Assembly: GCA_002411015.1 (NCBI GenBank)
Contig: DHPY01000004.1
Span: forward strand, 1-63,459
DNA from: Armatimonadetes bacterium UBA5352
GTDB lineage: Bacteria; Armatimonadota; Zipacnadia; Zipacnadales; UBA5352
Direction: 5' to 3'
Length of the DNA stretch: 63,459 bases
Shown: positions 36,009 to 45,456 of the stretch, piece after piece
Layout of the letters: every line of letters begins with the position of its first letter
How positions within the stretch are numbered: the stretch's first letter is position 1
Made by a program: the position numbers and the translations under genes
The notes under the pieces: model-generated
Databases searched by the model: none
What the model saw: the letters and a program-made list of their open reading frames with translations, nothing else
Told to the model about the DNA's origin: nothing

Positions 36009-37955
36009 ATGAACTTCGCGATCAATACAGACTCACCTGCAGCTGTGGTCACAGCAGCGGCTCAGGTGCGTCAGGTAGAAGCGTCAGATGAACCAGTCGC
36101 CCTGGACTCGATCGAGCGAGAGAGGCCGGGCCTTGCGCGCCGCCACCGGCAGGCCCTCTGGGTGCTGCTCATCCTGCTCGCGCTCGTGACGCGGGTCATC
36201 GTCGCGCAGCCGTTCCTGCAGAACTCCTACCGCCTGCAGCTTGACGAGGGCTACTCCATCAAGGAAGCTCTCGCCTTCGGCACAGGTGATCTCAACCCGC
36301 ACCGCCGGGTGTACCCGACGCTCTACCCATACCTGCTCGCCTTCACCTACGGCGTGGTCTACCTCGTCGGCCACCTGTTCGGCGCGTACGCGGATATCTC
36401 CCAGTACGCGGCGCAGCTCTTCCTGGACCCGCGCGTCTTCATGTGGTCAGGCCGGGTAATTGGTATCATGGCGGGCCTCGGCGGTGTCATCGCCGTCAGG
36501 TCCATAGGCGCTCGTGTCTTCAGTCCACTTGCAGGCTGGGTCGCCGCCTTCGGGCTGGCGCTCAGCCCGCTGCACGTGAAGATATCAGCCGGCGCCCTCC
36601 CGGATATGCTGGCGATGCTCTTCGCCACGCTGGCTGTCGGCGCGCTCTGCTCGGTGGCACAGAAGCCGAGCCTGCGTGGCTACGTCCTCTCCGGCGTCTT
36701 CATCGGCCTCGGGACAGGCACGAAGTACTGGCCGATCGTGCTCGTGCTGATCGGGTTCGGGCTGCACGTCTACCTGTGGCGGCGGCTCCCACGGGGAGAG
36801 CGACCGTCGTGGAGTTGGCTGCTTGCGGCCGGTGTCACCACATTCGTCGTCTTCATCGTGACGTCGCCCTACATTGTGCTCGATGGTGTGCTTGCTGAGA
36901 AGGCTGCTGCCCTGGGCAGGTTTGCCACCGGCACACAGCAGCGGCCTCCGGTTGAGGCGAAGTCGCCCGGCCTGCTACACATCGTCCCGATCATGGTGCG
37001 CGACGGAGGATGGATATGGCTTCTCGCCTCCGTAGTCGGGCTGGTGCTCGCGATCGTGCGGCCTGCGCCCGGTCGAGGCGTGGTGGCGGCGAGCGCACTG
37101 TTACTCGTGGCGGTATTCGCGAAGTCCGATATCCCTCCGGCCGATTACCTGCTGCCCGCATTCCCCTTCCTGTGGCTGCTCGTAGGCCACGCGGTCGGGA
37201 GCATCTCCGATGCCGCGGCGTCCGCGAGCCCGCGGGCCCCACGCCGCCGCGCACTCGCCCTGGCGGCGGCCGCGGTCGTGCTGGCGGTGCCGCTGCTTCT
37301 GAGCGCGCGCCAGGTCGTGCAGGTCGGGCAGACCGATACGCGCACGATCGCGGAGCGGCTGTTCCATGAGATAGCAGACGATGGCGACACGGTCTTCGTG
37401 GACTTCCGCTCGATCCACCTGCAGAACGCGCGGGAGGACGCGCTGCGCGCCAGCCAGGGCCTCGAGTGGTTCGATGGCAGGCAGGACGGGCTGCCTCACC
37501 GCGAGAGGATATGGAACGAGTTCCGCAAGTATGCCGACAGCGAATGGTACCGGGAGCTCGACCATCACTACGTGGTTGTGGGACAGGATGTCCTCGGCAT
37601 CTCGAGCCTGCCGGTCTACATGATCCCGTTTGACGCGTACGATGCGCCGTCGCTGAAGTCCTTCGCGGATGCAGGGATCAGGTACATCGTCTTCAGCGAG
37701 TGGATCATGACACGCCACATGGAGAATCGCCTGCCGCTCGCTCAGTTCTATCAGGATGTTATGGCCAACGCCAGGCTGGTGGGGAAGGTGACACCGGAGG
37801 AGGGCGTGGTGGTTGGGCCTGAGAACATCGCAACAGGCCCGTCCCTGCTGGGTGTCCCGAGGAGCGGGCCTGTCATACTGATCTACGAAGTGCCGGGGGC
37901 GGCGGGGAGGCTCGATCTCACGGCGCTGCGTGAGCCGAGCGCGGGCCGGTCATAG
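36009..37955 (+). CDS. GT-C fold membrane glycosyltransferase (ArnT/GT39-like)
   Basis: About 648 residues. A polar N-terminus is followed by 11-12 helices, with an early acidic loop (RLQLDEGYSIKEALAF, the DE motif where GT39-type enzymes bind lipid-phosphate sugar). A soluble C-terminal domain (about 450-640) follows. It would use a polyprenyl-phosphate sugar, perhaps made by the GT2/DUF2304 pair just upstream. Start is ATG 36009, or GTG 35997. Its 3' end overlaps the convergent sulfotransferase gene by 38 nt. Confidence 0.8.
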   Translation: MNFAINTDSPAAVVTAAAQVRQVEASDEPVALDSIERERPGLARRHRQALWVLLILLALVTRVIVAQPFLQNSYRLQLDEGYSIKEALAFGTGDLNPHRRVYPTLYPYLLAFTYGVVYLVGHLFGAYADISQYAAQLFLDPRVFMWSGRVIGIMAGLGGVIAVRSIGARVFSPLAGWVAAFGLALSPLHVKISAGALPDMLAMLFATLAVGALCSVAQKPSLRGYVLSGVFIGLGTGTKYWPIVLVLIGFGLHVYLWRRLPRGERPSWSWLLAAGVTTFVVFIVTSPYIVLDGVLAEKAAALGRFATGTQQRPPVEAKSPGLLHIVPIMVRDGGWIWLLASVVGLVLAIVRPAPGRGVVAASALLLVAVFAKSDIPPADYLLPAFPFLWLLVGHAVGSISDAAASASPRAPRRRALALAAAAVVLAVPLLLSARQVVQVGQTDTRTIAERLFHEIADDGDTVFVDFRSIHLQNAREDALRASQGLEWFDGRQDGLPHRERIWNEFRKYADSEWYRELDHHYVVVGQDVLGISSLPVYMIPFDAYDAPSLKSFADAGIRYIVFSEWIMTRHMENRLPLAQFYQDVMANARLVGKVTPEEGVVVGPENIATGPSLLGVPRSGPVILIYEVPGAAGRLDLTALREPSAGRS

Positions 37956-38907
37956 CCAGGTTCTCCGCCGCCTGCTGCCGCCGGTGAGCCGTCTCGGGCA
38001 GAAGCCCCGCGTCGCGCAGCCGATAGGATACCGGACAGGTGACCTCCTCGCCCGCATCCTTCATCCTCCGCCACGCGCTGCCCAGAGGGTGTAGTGCCTC
38101 GAAGACCGGTCGGGCCACCTTGTCGAGCAGCGCGAACTGCCACGGCGCAATGATCTCAGCACGCTCACGGCTGCTCTTGAAGCTCGTGTTCGCCTCGTAC
38201 TCCCGCTCAAGCATCTCCGGCGCGAACTCCAGTCCCAGGTACTCGCAGATCGCCCGGTTCGTCCGCTCGGCCTCCTTGGTCGCCTCGCGGAAGGTCAGCA
38301 TGAGACCGCTCTGCTCCCGAATCATCCTCTGGATCTTCGGGCGCTGAGACGCATACCTGAGCGTCTGACTGAGGGCGAACTTCTGCTGCCCCAGCGAGCG
38401 GTGCGCGCTCTCGATCTCCTCGCCCGAGACCTGGCGGCGCAGGTGCGACTTCAGCACGCCCTCGAAGTCCCTCAGGATGCCGATGAAGCGCGGCTGCGGA
38501 TAGCGATCGAGCAGCAGGTCGAGGAAGGTCTGCAGCTCGCCCGGGTAGTGATAGAACCTCTCCTCGATCTTCATCACCCAGTAAGACGCCCCCTCAGCCG
38601 CGCAGAACCGGTCCATGAGCTCCAGGTAGAACTCGTAGAAGCTGGCCGGTCGCGATTCCGCGAAGTGATCGTAGTCGCCCCGGGCCAGGACGAAGTAGTC
38701 TCCGAGCGAGTACTGCTCGAGGAAATCCGCGTAGGCCTCGGGGTCGCTGAAATGCGGCCAGTACTGCTTGTGCAGCAGAACCTGGCACTCCTTGCAGCCC
38801 CAGTGGAGTTCGTGCTGAGGCGCGGCTATCTGCGGGTGGCGGCACAGTACGTTGCCCAGCATCGTTGTGCCGCCGCGGTTCATCCCAACAACCAGGATCG
38901 GGTTCAT
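37918..38907 (-). CDS. Sulfotransferase family protein
   Basis: 329 residues. The 5'-phosphosulfate-binding loop is GMNRGGTTMLGNVL at residues 8-21, and FIGILRDFEGVLKSHLRR contains the 3'-phosphate-binding Arg/Ser region of PAPS-dependent sulfotransferases. It would add sulfate to a glycan, pointing to a sulfated exopolysaccharide. It is transcribed alone, leftward, with operator B and a TACAAT hexamer 48-95 nt upstream of its start. The 3' end overlaps the GT-C gene on the other strand. Confidence 0.85.
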   Translation of the reverse strand: MNPILVVGMNRGGTTMLGNVLCRHPQIAAPQHELHWGCKECQVLLHKQYWPHFSDPEAYADFLEQYSLGDYFVLARGDYDHFAESRPASFYEFYLELMDRFCAAEGASYWVMKIEERFYHYPGELQTFLDLLLDRYPQPRFIGILRDFEGVLKSHLRRQVSGEEIESAHRSLGQQKFALSQTLRYASQRPKIQRMIREQSGLMLTFREATKEAERTNRAICEYLGLEFAPEMLEREYEANTSFKSSRERAEIIAPWQFALLDKVARPVFEALHPLGSAWRRMKDAGEEVTCPVSYRLRDAGLLPETAHRRQQAAENLAMTGPRSAHAAP

Positions 38908-38954
38908 GCTGACCCTCCGGATTGATCAGAGGCGAACAGAGAAGTGTCTATCTC

Positions 38955-39001
38955 ATTGTACGCCGTCCGCGGGCGACAGGGCCTCACAATACCTTCACAG
39001 G
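38955..39001 (-). promoter_or_regulatory. Operator B and -10 element for the sulfotransferase gene
   Basis: On the minus strand 39001-38982 reads CCTGTGAAGGTATTGTGAGG. TACAAT (38960-38955) follows after exactly 22 nt. No -35 hexamer is visible. Confidence 0.7.
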
Positions 39002-39591
39002 GGCGGCGGCGGTCCTCCATGGGGTTGCGCTATCGGGGGACGGCCTGATAGAATACCCGGGCATTCCCCTATCCGGGTTTAGGTGCATTCCCCACCGGGT
39101 ATGTAGGAATTGCGGCCAGAGGACGGGACCGCTGGTCGTGATCTGAGAAGCAACCACTGTTGTGCATGCTCACCGCAGTGCTCGTCCAGGTCGCTTCGAC
39201 GTTCATCGGTCATTCCCAGTCAGCGGGTGTCGTGGGGCGGACTACAGGTGTGCGTGGCTCCGCAGGATACGGAGGAGCCGCCTCTCCCTGCACCGCTGCC
39301 CACGGCGCGTACCGCACATGCTGTCACATCGCGCGGCCGCAGATCCCTGGCCTACCCAATGGCTGCCTCACGTCTGGCGTACTGGAGTAGTCACAGTTCA
39401 GATACATGTGATCACGCCCGGCCGACGGCTTTGGGCGAAATAACGGCAGGTCTCGGCGATCGAGGAGGTGCAAATGCGACAATAGGTCCCATAACGGGCG
39501 ACAGTCGGGACAGAGCGGCGGGGGAACTATGGTCTCTGAGGCGGACTGATCCGTAAGTACGACACATTGAACTCAGTAGTCGGTGAAACAC
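39002..39591. other. Long non-coding interval before the giant lyase gene
   Basis: About 590 bp without a credible gene; the open frames here lack coding character and family motifs. It holds an imperfect 24-bp tandem repeat at 39061-39108 (GCATTCCCC at 39061 and 39085, CCGGGT at 39073 and 39095). It also has an orphan ribosome site, AGGAGGTG, at 39463-39470, followed by the mini-frame ATG CGA CAA TAG. Confidence 0.5.
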
Positions 39592-39657
39592 TTGACAGTT
39601 ATTTGAAAGTGGGATAAACTCAAGAGTAGTTCAAGATACCCTCAATATACACTCAAA
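39592..39657 (+). promoter_or_regulatory. Promoter of the giant lyase gene embedded in an 11-bp-phased repeat array
   Basis: TTGACA (39592-39597), a 17-nt spacer and TAAACT (39615-39620) form a good sigma-70 promoter. TTGACA and TTGAAA lie 11 bp apart (39592, 39603). CTCAAG, TTCAAG, CTCAAT and CTCAAA then lie exactly 11 bp apart at 39619, 39630, 39641 and 39652, covering the -10 end and the start site. Confidence 0.7.
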
Positions 39658-39690
39658 GTGGTCGGCGGCGTGGTTGTGAGAGGAGCAGAC

Positions 39691-42600
39691 GTGACCTTGC
39701 CGAATCGCAAAGCCGGACGCATCGCTCAGTCCTCACGTATGGGCGCGGTATCGAAGCTCATCCTCACCGGCGCGATGCTCCTGGTCGTTGCCGTCTCCCT
39801 GTCCGCAGCGCCCGCGTTCCCGGGTGCCGAAGGTTTCGGCGCTCAGGTGACCGGGGGACGGGGTGGCGTGACTGTCGCTGTAACGCGGCTTGACGATCCT
39901 GTCCCTGCTCAGCCCGGCACCCTCCGGTACGCGCTGGAGATGTCCGGTCCGCGCATCGTTGTCTTCAACACCGGCGGCTCTATACGGCTCAATGGCCGCA
40001 TCTACGCCAACGGAGACCTGACCATCGCCGGGCAGACGGCGCCTGGAGATGGGATCACCGTTGATGGTGGCATCTCCATCAAGCGCAACACGATCGTTCG
40101 CTACCTACGGGTCCGTCCGGGTGCAGTTGCCTCAGGTGATGGCCTGGAGATCTGGGAGACTGACGTGATCATCGATCACTGCTCACTTTCGTGGGCCAGC
40201 GATGAGAACATCGGGTTCAAGCGCATGGATGAGAACCCGGACCGGAATGTCACCATTCAGTGGACCATCATGAGCGAGGCTGAGAAGGGCTCTCTCGCGT
40301 GGTACGCGCACAAGACCACCTTCCACCACAATCTCTTCGCTCACAACTACATCCGGAACCCGGTCTTTGCGGCCGATAGCTTCGCGCACATCCTCGACTA
40401 CCGCAACAACGTCGTCTATGACATTGGCAATCACGGCCTGTCGCTGAAGGGATATGTGAGCGCGAACGTCGTCGGCAACTACTTCAAACTGGGCAAGGAA
40501 TCTCGACTTCACCGCTACTGCATCAATATCGAGGGCAACCCGCCCACACCGCAGGTCAAGGTGTACCTCAAGGACATCTACGGCCCGCGTGTCGCGGAGG
40601 GACAGCCCGAGTGGAATGAGGTGCAGTACCAGGATGTCTGGGGAGTAGCCGATGAGAGCATGCACCGCGTTTACGCGCCCTTCCCGGTGCCTCCCGTCAC
40701 CACACATACCGCGCAGCAGGGCTATGAGATTGTCCTCGCGAACGCGGGCGCATCTCTGAAGCGCGACTTGGTTGACGCGCGCATTGTCAACGAGGTCCGC
40801 AACCGCCTCAACACCGGCGGCTACCCGACCGGTGATGCGGTGCGGCTGCTGGCCGCGAGCCAGTGGAGTGCTCTGTACTACAGCGCCGGAGCGCCGGTCC
40901 TCGACACCGACAGGGACGGAATGCCGGATGAGTGGGAGATGCGCAACGGCCTGAACCCCTACGACGCGGCCGATGCGCGCCGCGATGACAACGGCGATGG
41001 CTACACCAACATTGAGGAGTACCTCAACGGCCTCGCCGATGGAGCCACTGCTCCTGCTCCGGCGCCTGTCAATCAGCCGCCGATCGCGGTCGCCGGTCCC
41101 GACCAGACGATCAGCACGTCGAACGAGTACGCAACTGACGTGCAGCTTGACGGTTCGGCTTCGAGCGATCCAGAGGGACAGGCACTCACGTTCACGTGGC
41201 TCTGGAAGGACGCGGCCGGCAGTAACAGGCAGGCGAACGGGCTCCGCCCCGTTATCTCACTGCCTGCCGGTGAGACCATCGTGACCCTTGTGGTCAATGA
41301 TGGCACTCAGAACTCCGCCCCGGCAACCGTGAAGATCACGGTGATCTTCACCAAGGCCACGACCGCTCCAACACAGCCGACCGTGACACTGACGCCGGCG
41401 AAGCCGGTTACCGCAGACAGCCTCACGGCGACTGCATCCGGCAGCACCTGCGCCGATGGGACCACCGTCACCTATACCTGCAAGTGGTACCGCGATGGTG
41501 CGCTGCAGTCGGGGATCACCGGCTCCACCGTGGCCGCCTCCGCAACAGCGAAGGGCCAGACATGGCGTGTAGTAGTCACGCCGATGGCGGGCGCCACCGC
41601 CGGCCCCACCGCCGAGGCGTCGGTCACCATCGGGAACAGCGCGCCTACCGCTCCGACGGTGACACTGGCGCCCGCGGCGCCTGCCGACAGCGATAGCATC
41701 GTCGCCACCGCCAGCGGCAGCACCGATGCCGACGGCGACGCGATCAGCTACACGTGGGCGTGGTACAGGGACGATCAGATCCAGACGAGCGTCACGGACA
41801 ACACCGTCTCCGCCGCGCTGACGTCGGCCGGTGAGACCTGGCGCGCGGTAGCGACACCGACGGATGGCACTCTGACAGGCTCCAAGGGCGAGGCAGCAGT
41901 GACTGTCGCGGCGGATGCGCCCTCGGAGGCCACCAAGCCGACAGCACCGACCATTAAGATCACGCCGGAGGATCCTTCTGCCGACGTTGATCTGACCGTG
42001 ACGGCATCTGGCAGTGTCGCAGGCGGCGCCACCGTGACCTACACCTATCAGTGGTATGCTGACGCGCGGCTCCAGACTCGCTTCGAGAACCAGACCACAA
42101 TCCCTCAAGCCTACACAGACCATGGAGAGCACTGGTTGGTGGTCGTGACCCCGTGGGCAGATGGCGTAGCGGGACCGGCGGCTGAGGCCAGCGTCACCAT
42201 CCGTAACAGCGCGCCGACTGCGCCAACCGTGACACTGTCGCCGGCGGCTCCCACAGACAGCGACGACATCGTTGCGACGGCCACAGGCAGCACCGATGCG
42301 GACTGGCAGGACACCGTTAGCTACGTGTGGGCCTGGTACAGGAACGGCCAGCTTCAGTCCGGATTGACAGGCAACGTGGTCTCCGCCAGCCTGACCTCCA
42401 TTGGTGAGACGTGGCGTGTGGTGGCAGCGCCCACCGACGGCACAGCCACCGGCCCGACCGGTGAGGCATCGGTGACCATCGCGGCCGACAAAGTGACGCA
42501 ACCGGCGCCGCCGACTGCGCCGGCCGTGAAACTGACGCCGGCGGCTCCGGTCACAACGGACGATCTTGTGGCGACCGCCACCGGCAGCACCGCACCTGAT

Positions 42601-45456
42601 GGCGGATCGGTCACCTACACCTACGAGTGGCACCGCAACGGGGCAGTTGTGTCGAACATCACAGGAGCCACCGTTGCGGCTGATCTGACGGCGAAGGGTG
42701 AGACCTGGCGCGTGGTCGTGACATCGTGGTGCGGAGACACAGCCGGTCCCGCGGCCGAGGCTTCGGTCACGATCGCAAACTCAGCGCCCACGGCGACGGC
42801 TCTTGAGCTGACGCCCGCGAACCCGACAGGAAGCGATGACATCATCGCCATCGCCACCGCAACCGATCTCGATCGGGACGCTCTCACCTGGACCTGGGCC
42901 TGGTACCGCAACGGCGTCCGACAGAGCGGCATCACGCAGAACACCGTGACCGCCAATCTGACAGCGGGCGGAGACACCTGGCGCGCAGTGGCGACGCCTT
43001 CGGACGGCGCGGCCGCTGCCCCGGCGGTCGAGGCGTCAGTGACGATCGGCATCGCGCCGCCAACCGCCCCGACGGTTCAGGTCACGCCTGCTCAGCCGCT
43101 GACGACGGACGATCTCGTCGCGACCGCCACAGGCAGCAGCTCGCCCGACGGCGGCGCCGTCACCTACCGCTTCCAGTGGTATCGCGGCGGTGAGCCGCAG
43201 GCCGATCTCACGAGCGCGACTGTCCCCGCCTCACGAACCGAAGCGGGCGATATCTGGCGGGTAGTGGTCACGCCGCTGCTCGGCGCTGTGACCGGCCCTG
43301 CGGCAGAGGCGTCGGTGACGATCATCGCCACTCCTGCGCCGAACACGCCGCCGACCAGACCGACCGTGGTGATCACGCCTGAGTACCCGAGCGCCTTCGA
43401 GGACCTTCGCGTGGAGGCTTCGGGCAGCACGGACGTCGACGGTGACACCGTGACCTACATCTACCGCTGGCTGCGCAACGGCCAGCCCGTCGCGCAGTAC
43501 GATAACAATACGGTCATCCCCGCCGCCGCAACTGAGGGCGGCGAGACATGGCGGTGCTCCGTGGTCGCGTCCGATGCCATCGCGGCCAGTGAGCCTGCCT
43601 GGGACGAAGTCACGATCGCGAGCCTGGTGATCAACACACCGCCCTCGATCACGCACGTCGAGATCACTCCCGCGACCCCGTCGGCACTCGACACGCTGGC
43701 CGCTACAGCGTACGGCTGGCGGGATAGCGAGGGAGCCGCTCCGGCATACCGCTGGCAGTGGTTCCGCAAGTCCGGCGGCAGCTGGGTCGCGATCGCCGGG
43801 GCGACCACAGATCGCCTCCTGAGCGGCCAGTTCGTGAAGGGTGACAAGCTGCAGGTGCGCTGCACGCCGTGGGACGGCATCGCCTTCGGGCAGGCAGTCA
43901 CTGCTGATGTCAACATCAGCAACTCGCCGCCGAAGACCCCGCTGTCCGTGAGATCGGCGAGCACCGTCTCAACGTCGCAGGACATCGTGCTGACAGGGCT
44001 CAACACCACCGACGCGGATAACGATCCGATCACATACGACTTCGAGTGGTCGGTAAGCACCGACCGGGGTGTTACGTGGACCGTGTGGGATGGCAAGTGC
44101 TCCACCGTAGGCTGCGGCGCGACCGAAGCCGGCCAGCTATGGCAGGTCAGGGTCCGTGCCTTTGACGGGACCGACTACAGCAACTGGTCGAGCCCCGCGT
44201 ATATCAAGGTGGCTGATATCCTCCGCCGGCGTCTGCCGGCGGGGGTACACCTTCTGGCGCTGCCCATCGAGCCTTTCGATGGGCAGCCCGCCGCTCTCCT
44301 CCCTGGCTCTGCTGTCGTCGTATACGACAGCAGAGCCAGCGGTTACAGGTCGGATGTCCAGAGGCTTGAGGTGGGGCGAGGTTACTGGGTGCAAAACCAG
44401 GCGCCTCTGGACTGCGAGATAGAAGGCGCCTTCCCCGAGGACCGCCTGACGATGACCTTCCCCGACCGCGGTCTGCAGATAATGGGCAACCCCTTCGACG
44501 AACCCCTCCCCTGGCGCAACCTCCACTCCGACGCCCTCGTCCCCTTCGGCTGGTATTACGACAGCGCAGCGCGGTGCTACCGCCTCGTGGGCAACATTGC
44601 CGGCCTGCCGGTTGCCTCCGAGATACCTCCATGGGCAGGCTTCTGGGCTTGCACTGTGCGGGATGGCGCTCAGGTGACCATCGACAGAGACACGGCCGCA
44701 CCGGCATCGGAGACGAGTACCTTGTCGCTGGCGAAGAGGGACGTCAGCGAGTGGGTCATCCGTCTCGTCGCTTCCGGCGGCGGGTGCAGTGATGCCGACA
44801 ACTACATAGGCGTCCTGCGGAACCGTGCGACCGCGGTGCTGAACCCGCCTGCACCTGCCACCGACAGCCTCGATCTGTACATCGCGGCGGCCAACGGTGA
44901 GCGTCGCGCTATCGACGTCGCCGGCCAGCAGGCACAGAGGCTCGCATGGGACGTGGTCGTGGAGTCGAGCCTTCCTGATCAGCTCATCACGGTCAGCTAT
45001 CCAGACCTGTCCGACCTCCCTCCGGAGTACCGCCTCACCCTCGTGGATCTGGACACAGGTGAAGAGCGCTACATGCGGACCACCCCGAGCTATCAGTTCC
45101 GCAGCGGCGACGGCGGCGTGAGACGCCATCTGCGCATCGTCGCCGAACGCGAGAGTCTCGCGCCTCTTGGCATCACAAGCTTCACCCCGCAGGAGGCGCA
45201 GGATCGCGTGACCATCAGCTATGCGCTCACGCAGCCGGCCAGTGTTGATGTAGCGATCATGAACATGGCGGGGCGTCCGGTGCGCCGCCTGGTGCAGGAC
45301 GCTCCGAGCACCTCCGGCCAACATGCCCTCACATGGAACATGGTATCGGAGACGGGCACACGCGTCCCCTCGGGAATGTACCTGTGCAGGCTGACTGCCC
45401 GGGCGGCCTCAGGGCATCAGAGCACCGCTCTCAGGGCGGTCACCCTGCGGAACTAG
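39691..45456 (+). CDS. Giant secreted pectate-lyase-like protein with PKD, tandem Ig-like repeats and FlgD-like C-terminus
   Basis: About 1921 residues. A signal peptide ends near residue 40 (LSAAPAFPGAEG). A polysaccharide lyase family 1-like domain (about 40-400) opens FPGAEGFGAQVTGGRGG and has IIDHCSLSWASDENIGF. A calcium-type loop module DTDRDGMPDEWEMRNGL (about 405-447) and a PKD-like domain (about 461-555) follow. Then come about eight to ten tandem Ig-like repeats (about 560-1412) and a fibronectin-like segment. A GYW-type domain (about 1510-1680) and a FlgD-like Ig domain at the end (about 1826-1921) complete it. It may cleave or remodel the uronate-containing EPS or an external pectin. 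GTG 39691 is chosen for AGGAG 5 nt upstream. No PEP-CTERM is present. Confidence 0.87.
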   Translation: MTLPNRKAGRIAQSSRMGAVSKLILTGAMLLVVAVSLSAAPAFPGAEGFGAQVTGGRGGVTVAVTRLDDPVPAQPGTLRYALEMSGPRIVVFNTGGSIRLNGRIYANGDLTIAGQTAPGDGITVDGGISIKRNTIVRYLRVRPGAVASGDGLEIWETDVIIDHCSLSWASDENIGFKRMDENPDRNVTIQWTIMSEAEKGSLAWYAHKTTFHHNLFAHNYIRNPVFAADSFAHILDYRNNVVYDIGNHGLSLKGYVSANVVGNYFKLGKESRLHRYCINIEGNPPTPQVKVYLKDIYGPRVAEGQPEWNEVQYQDVWGVADESMHRVYAPFPVPPVTTHTAQQGYEIVLANAGASLKRDLVDARIVNEVRNRLNTGGYPTGDAVRLLAASQWSALYYSAGAPVLDTDRDGMPDEWEMRNGLNPYDAADARRDDNGDGYTNIEEYLNGLADGATAPAPAPVNQPPIAVAGPDQTISTSNEYATDVQLDGSASSDPEGQALTFTWLWKDAAGSNRQANGLRPVISLPAGETIVTLVVNDGTQNSAPATVKITVIFTKATTAPTQPTVTLTPAKPVTADSLTATASGSTCADGTTVTYTCKWYRDGALQSGITGSTVAASATAKGQTWRVVVTPMAGATAGPTAEASVTIGNSAPTAPTVTLAPAAPADSDSIVATASGSTDADGDAISYTWAWYRDDQIQTSVTDNTVSAALTSAGETWRAVATPTDGTLTGSKGEAAVTVAADAPSEATKPTAPTIKITPEDPSADVDLTVTASGSVAGGATVTYTYQWYADARLQTRFENQTTIPQAYTDHGEHWLVVVTPWADGVAGPAAEASVTIRNSAPTAPTVTLSPAAPTDSDDIVATATGSTDADWQDTVSYVWAWYRNGQLQSGLTGNVVSASLTSIGETWRVVAAPTDGTATGPTGEASVTIAADKVTQPAPPTAPAVKLTPAAPVTTDDLVATATGSTAPDGGSVTYTYEWHRNGAVVSNITGATVAADLTAKGETWRVVVTSWCGDTAGPAAEASVTIANSAPTATALELTPANPTGSDDIIAIATATDLDRDALTWTWAWYRNGVRQSGITQNTVTANLTAGGDTWRAVATPSDGAAAAPAVEASVTIGIAPPTAPTVQVTPAQPLTTDDLVATATGSSSPDGGAVTYRFQWYRGGEPQADLTSATVPASRTEAGDIWRVVVTPLLGAVTGPAAEASVTIIATPAPNTPPTRPTVVITPEYPSAFEDLRVEASGSTDVDGDTVTYIYRWLRNGQPVAQYDNNTVIPAAATEGGETWRCSVVASDAIAASEPAWDEVTIASLVINTPPSITHVEITPATPSALDTLAATAYGWRDSEGAAPAYRWQWFRKSGGSWVAIAGATTDRLLSGQFVKGDKLQVRCTPWDGIAFGQAVTADVNISNSPPKTPLSVRSASTVSTSQDIVLTGLNTTDADNDPITYDFEWSVSTDRGVTWTVWDGKCSTVGCGATEAGQLWQVRVRAFDGTDYSNWSSPAYIKVADILRRRLPAGVHLLALPIEPFDGQPAALLPGSAVVVYDSRASGYRSDVQRLEVGRGYWVQNQAPLDCEIEGAFPEDRLTMTFPDRGLQIMGNPFDEPLPWRNLHSDALVPFGWYYDSAARCYRLVGNIAGLPVASEIPPWAGFWACTVRDGAQVTIDRDTAAPASETSTLSLAKRDVSEWVIRLVASGGGCSDADNYIGVLRNRATAVLNPPAPATDSLDLYIAAANGERRAIDVAGQQAQRLAWDVVVESSLPDQLITVSYPDLSDLPPEYRLTLVDLDTGEERYMRTTPSYQFRSGDGGVRRHLRIVAERESLAPLGITSFTPQEAQDRVTISYALTQPASVDVAIMNMAGRPVRRLVQDAPSTSGQHALTWNMVSETGTRVPSGMYLCRLTARAASGHQSTALRAVTLRN
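41368..43925 (+). repeat. Tandem Ig-like repeat block inside the giant lyase gene
   Basis: Units of about 85-100 codons repeat the pattern PTAPTVTLTPAAP…ATGS…W-WYRNG…GETWRVV…EASVTI. Two subtypes alternate (DADGD-type and PDGG-type). The repeats are diverged at DNA level, so recent unequal exchange is not evident, but homology between units is plain. Confidence 0.8.

Noticed and set aside
39110..39556. Open frames in the gap before the giant lyase gene
   Set aside because: The overlapping frames have no homology signal, no ribosome site at their starts and skewed composition; treated as non-coding.
41257..42633. 458-codon open frame opposite the Ig repeats of the giant lyase
   Set aside because: Its repeats simply mirror the sense-strand repeat units.
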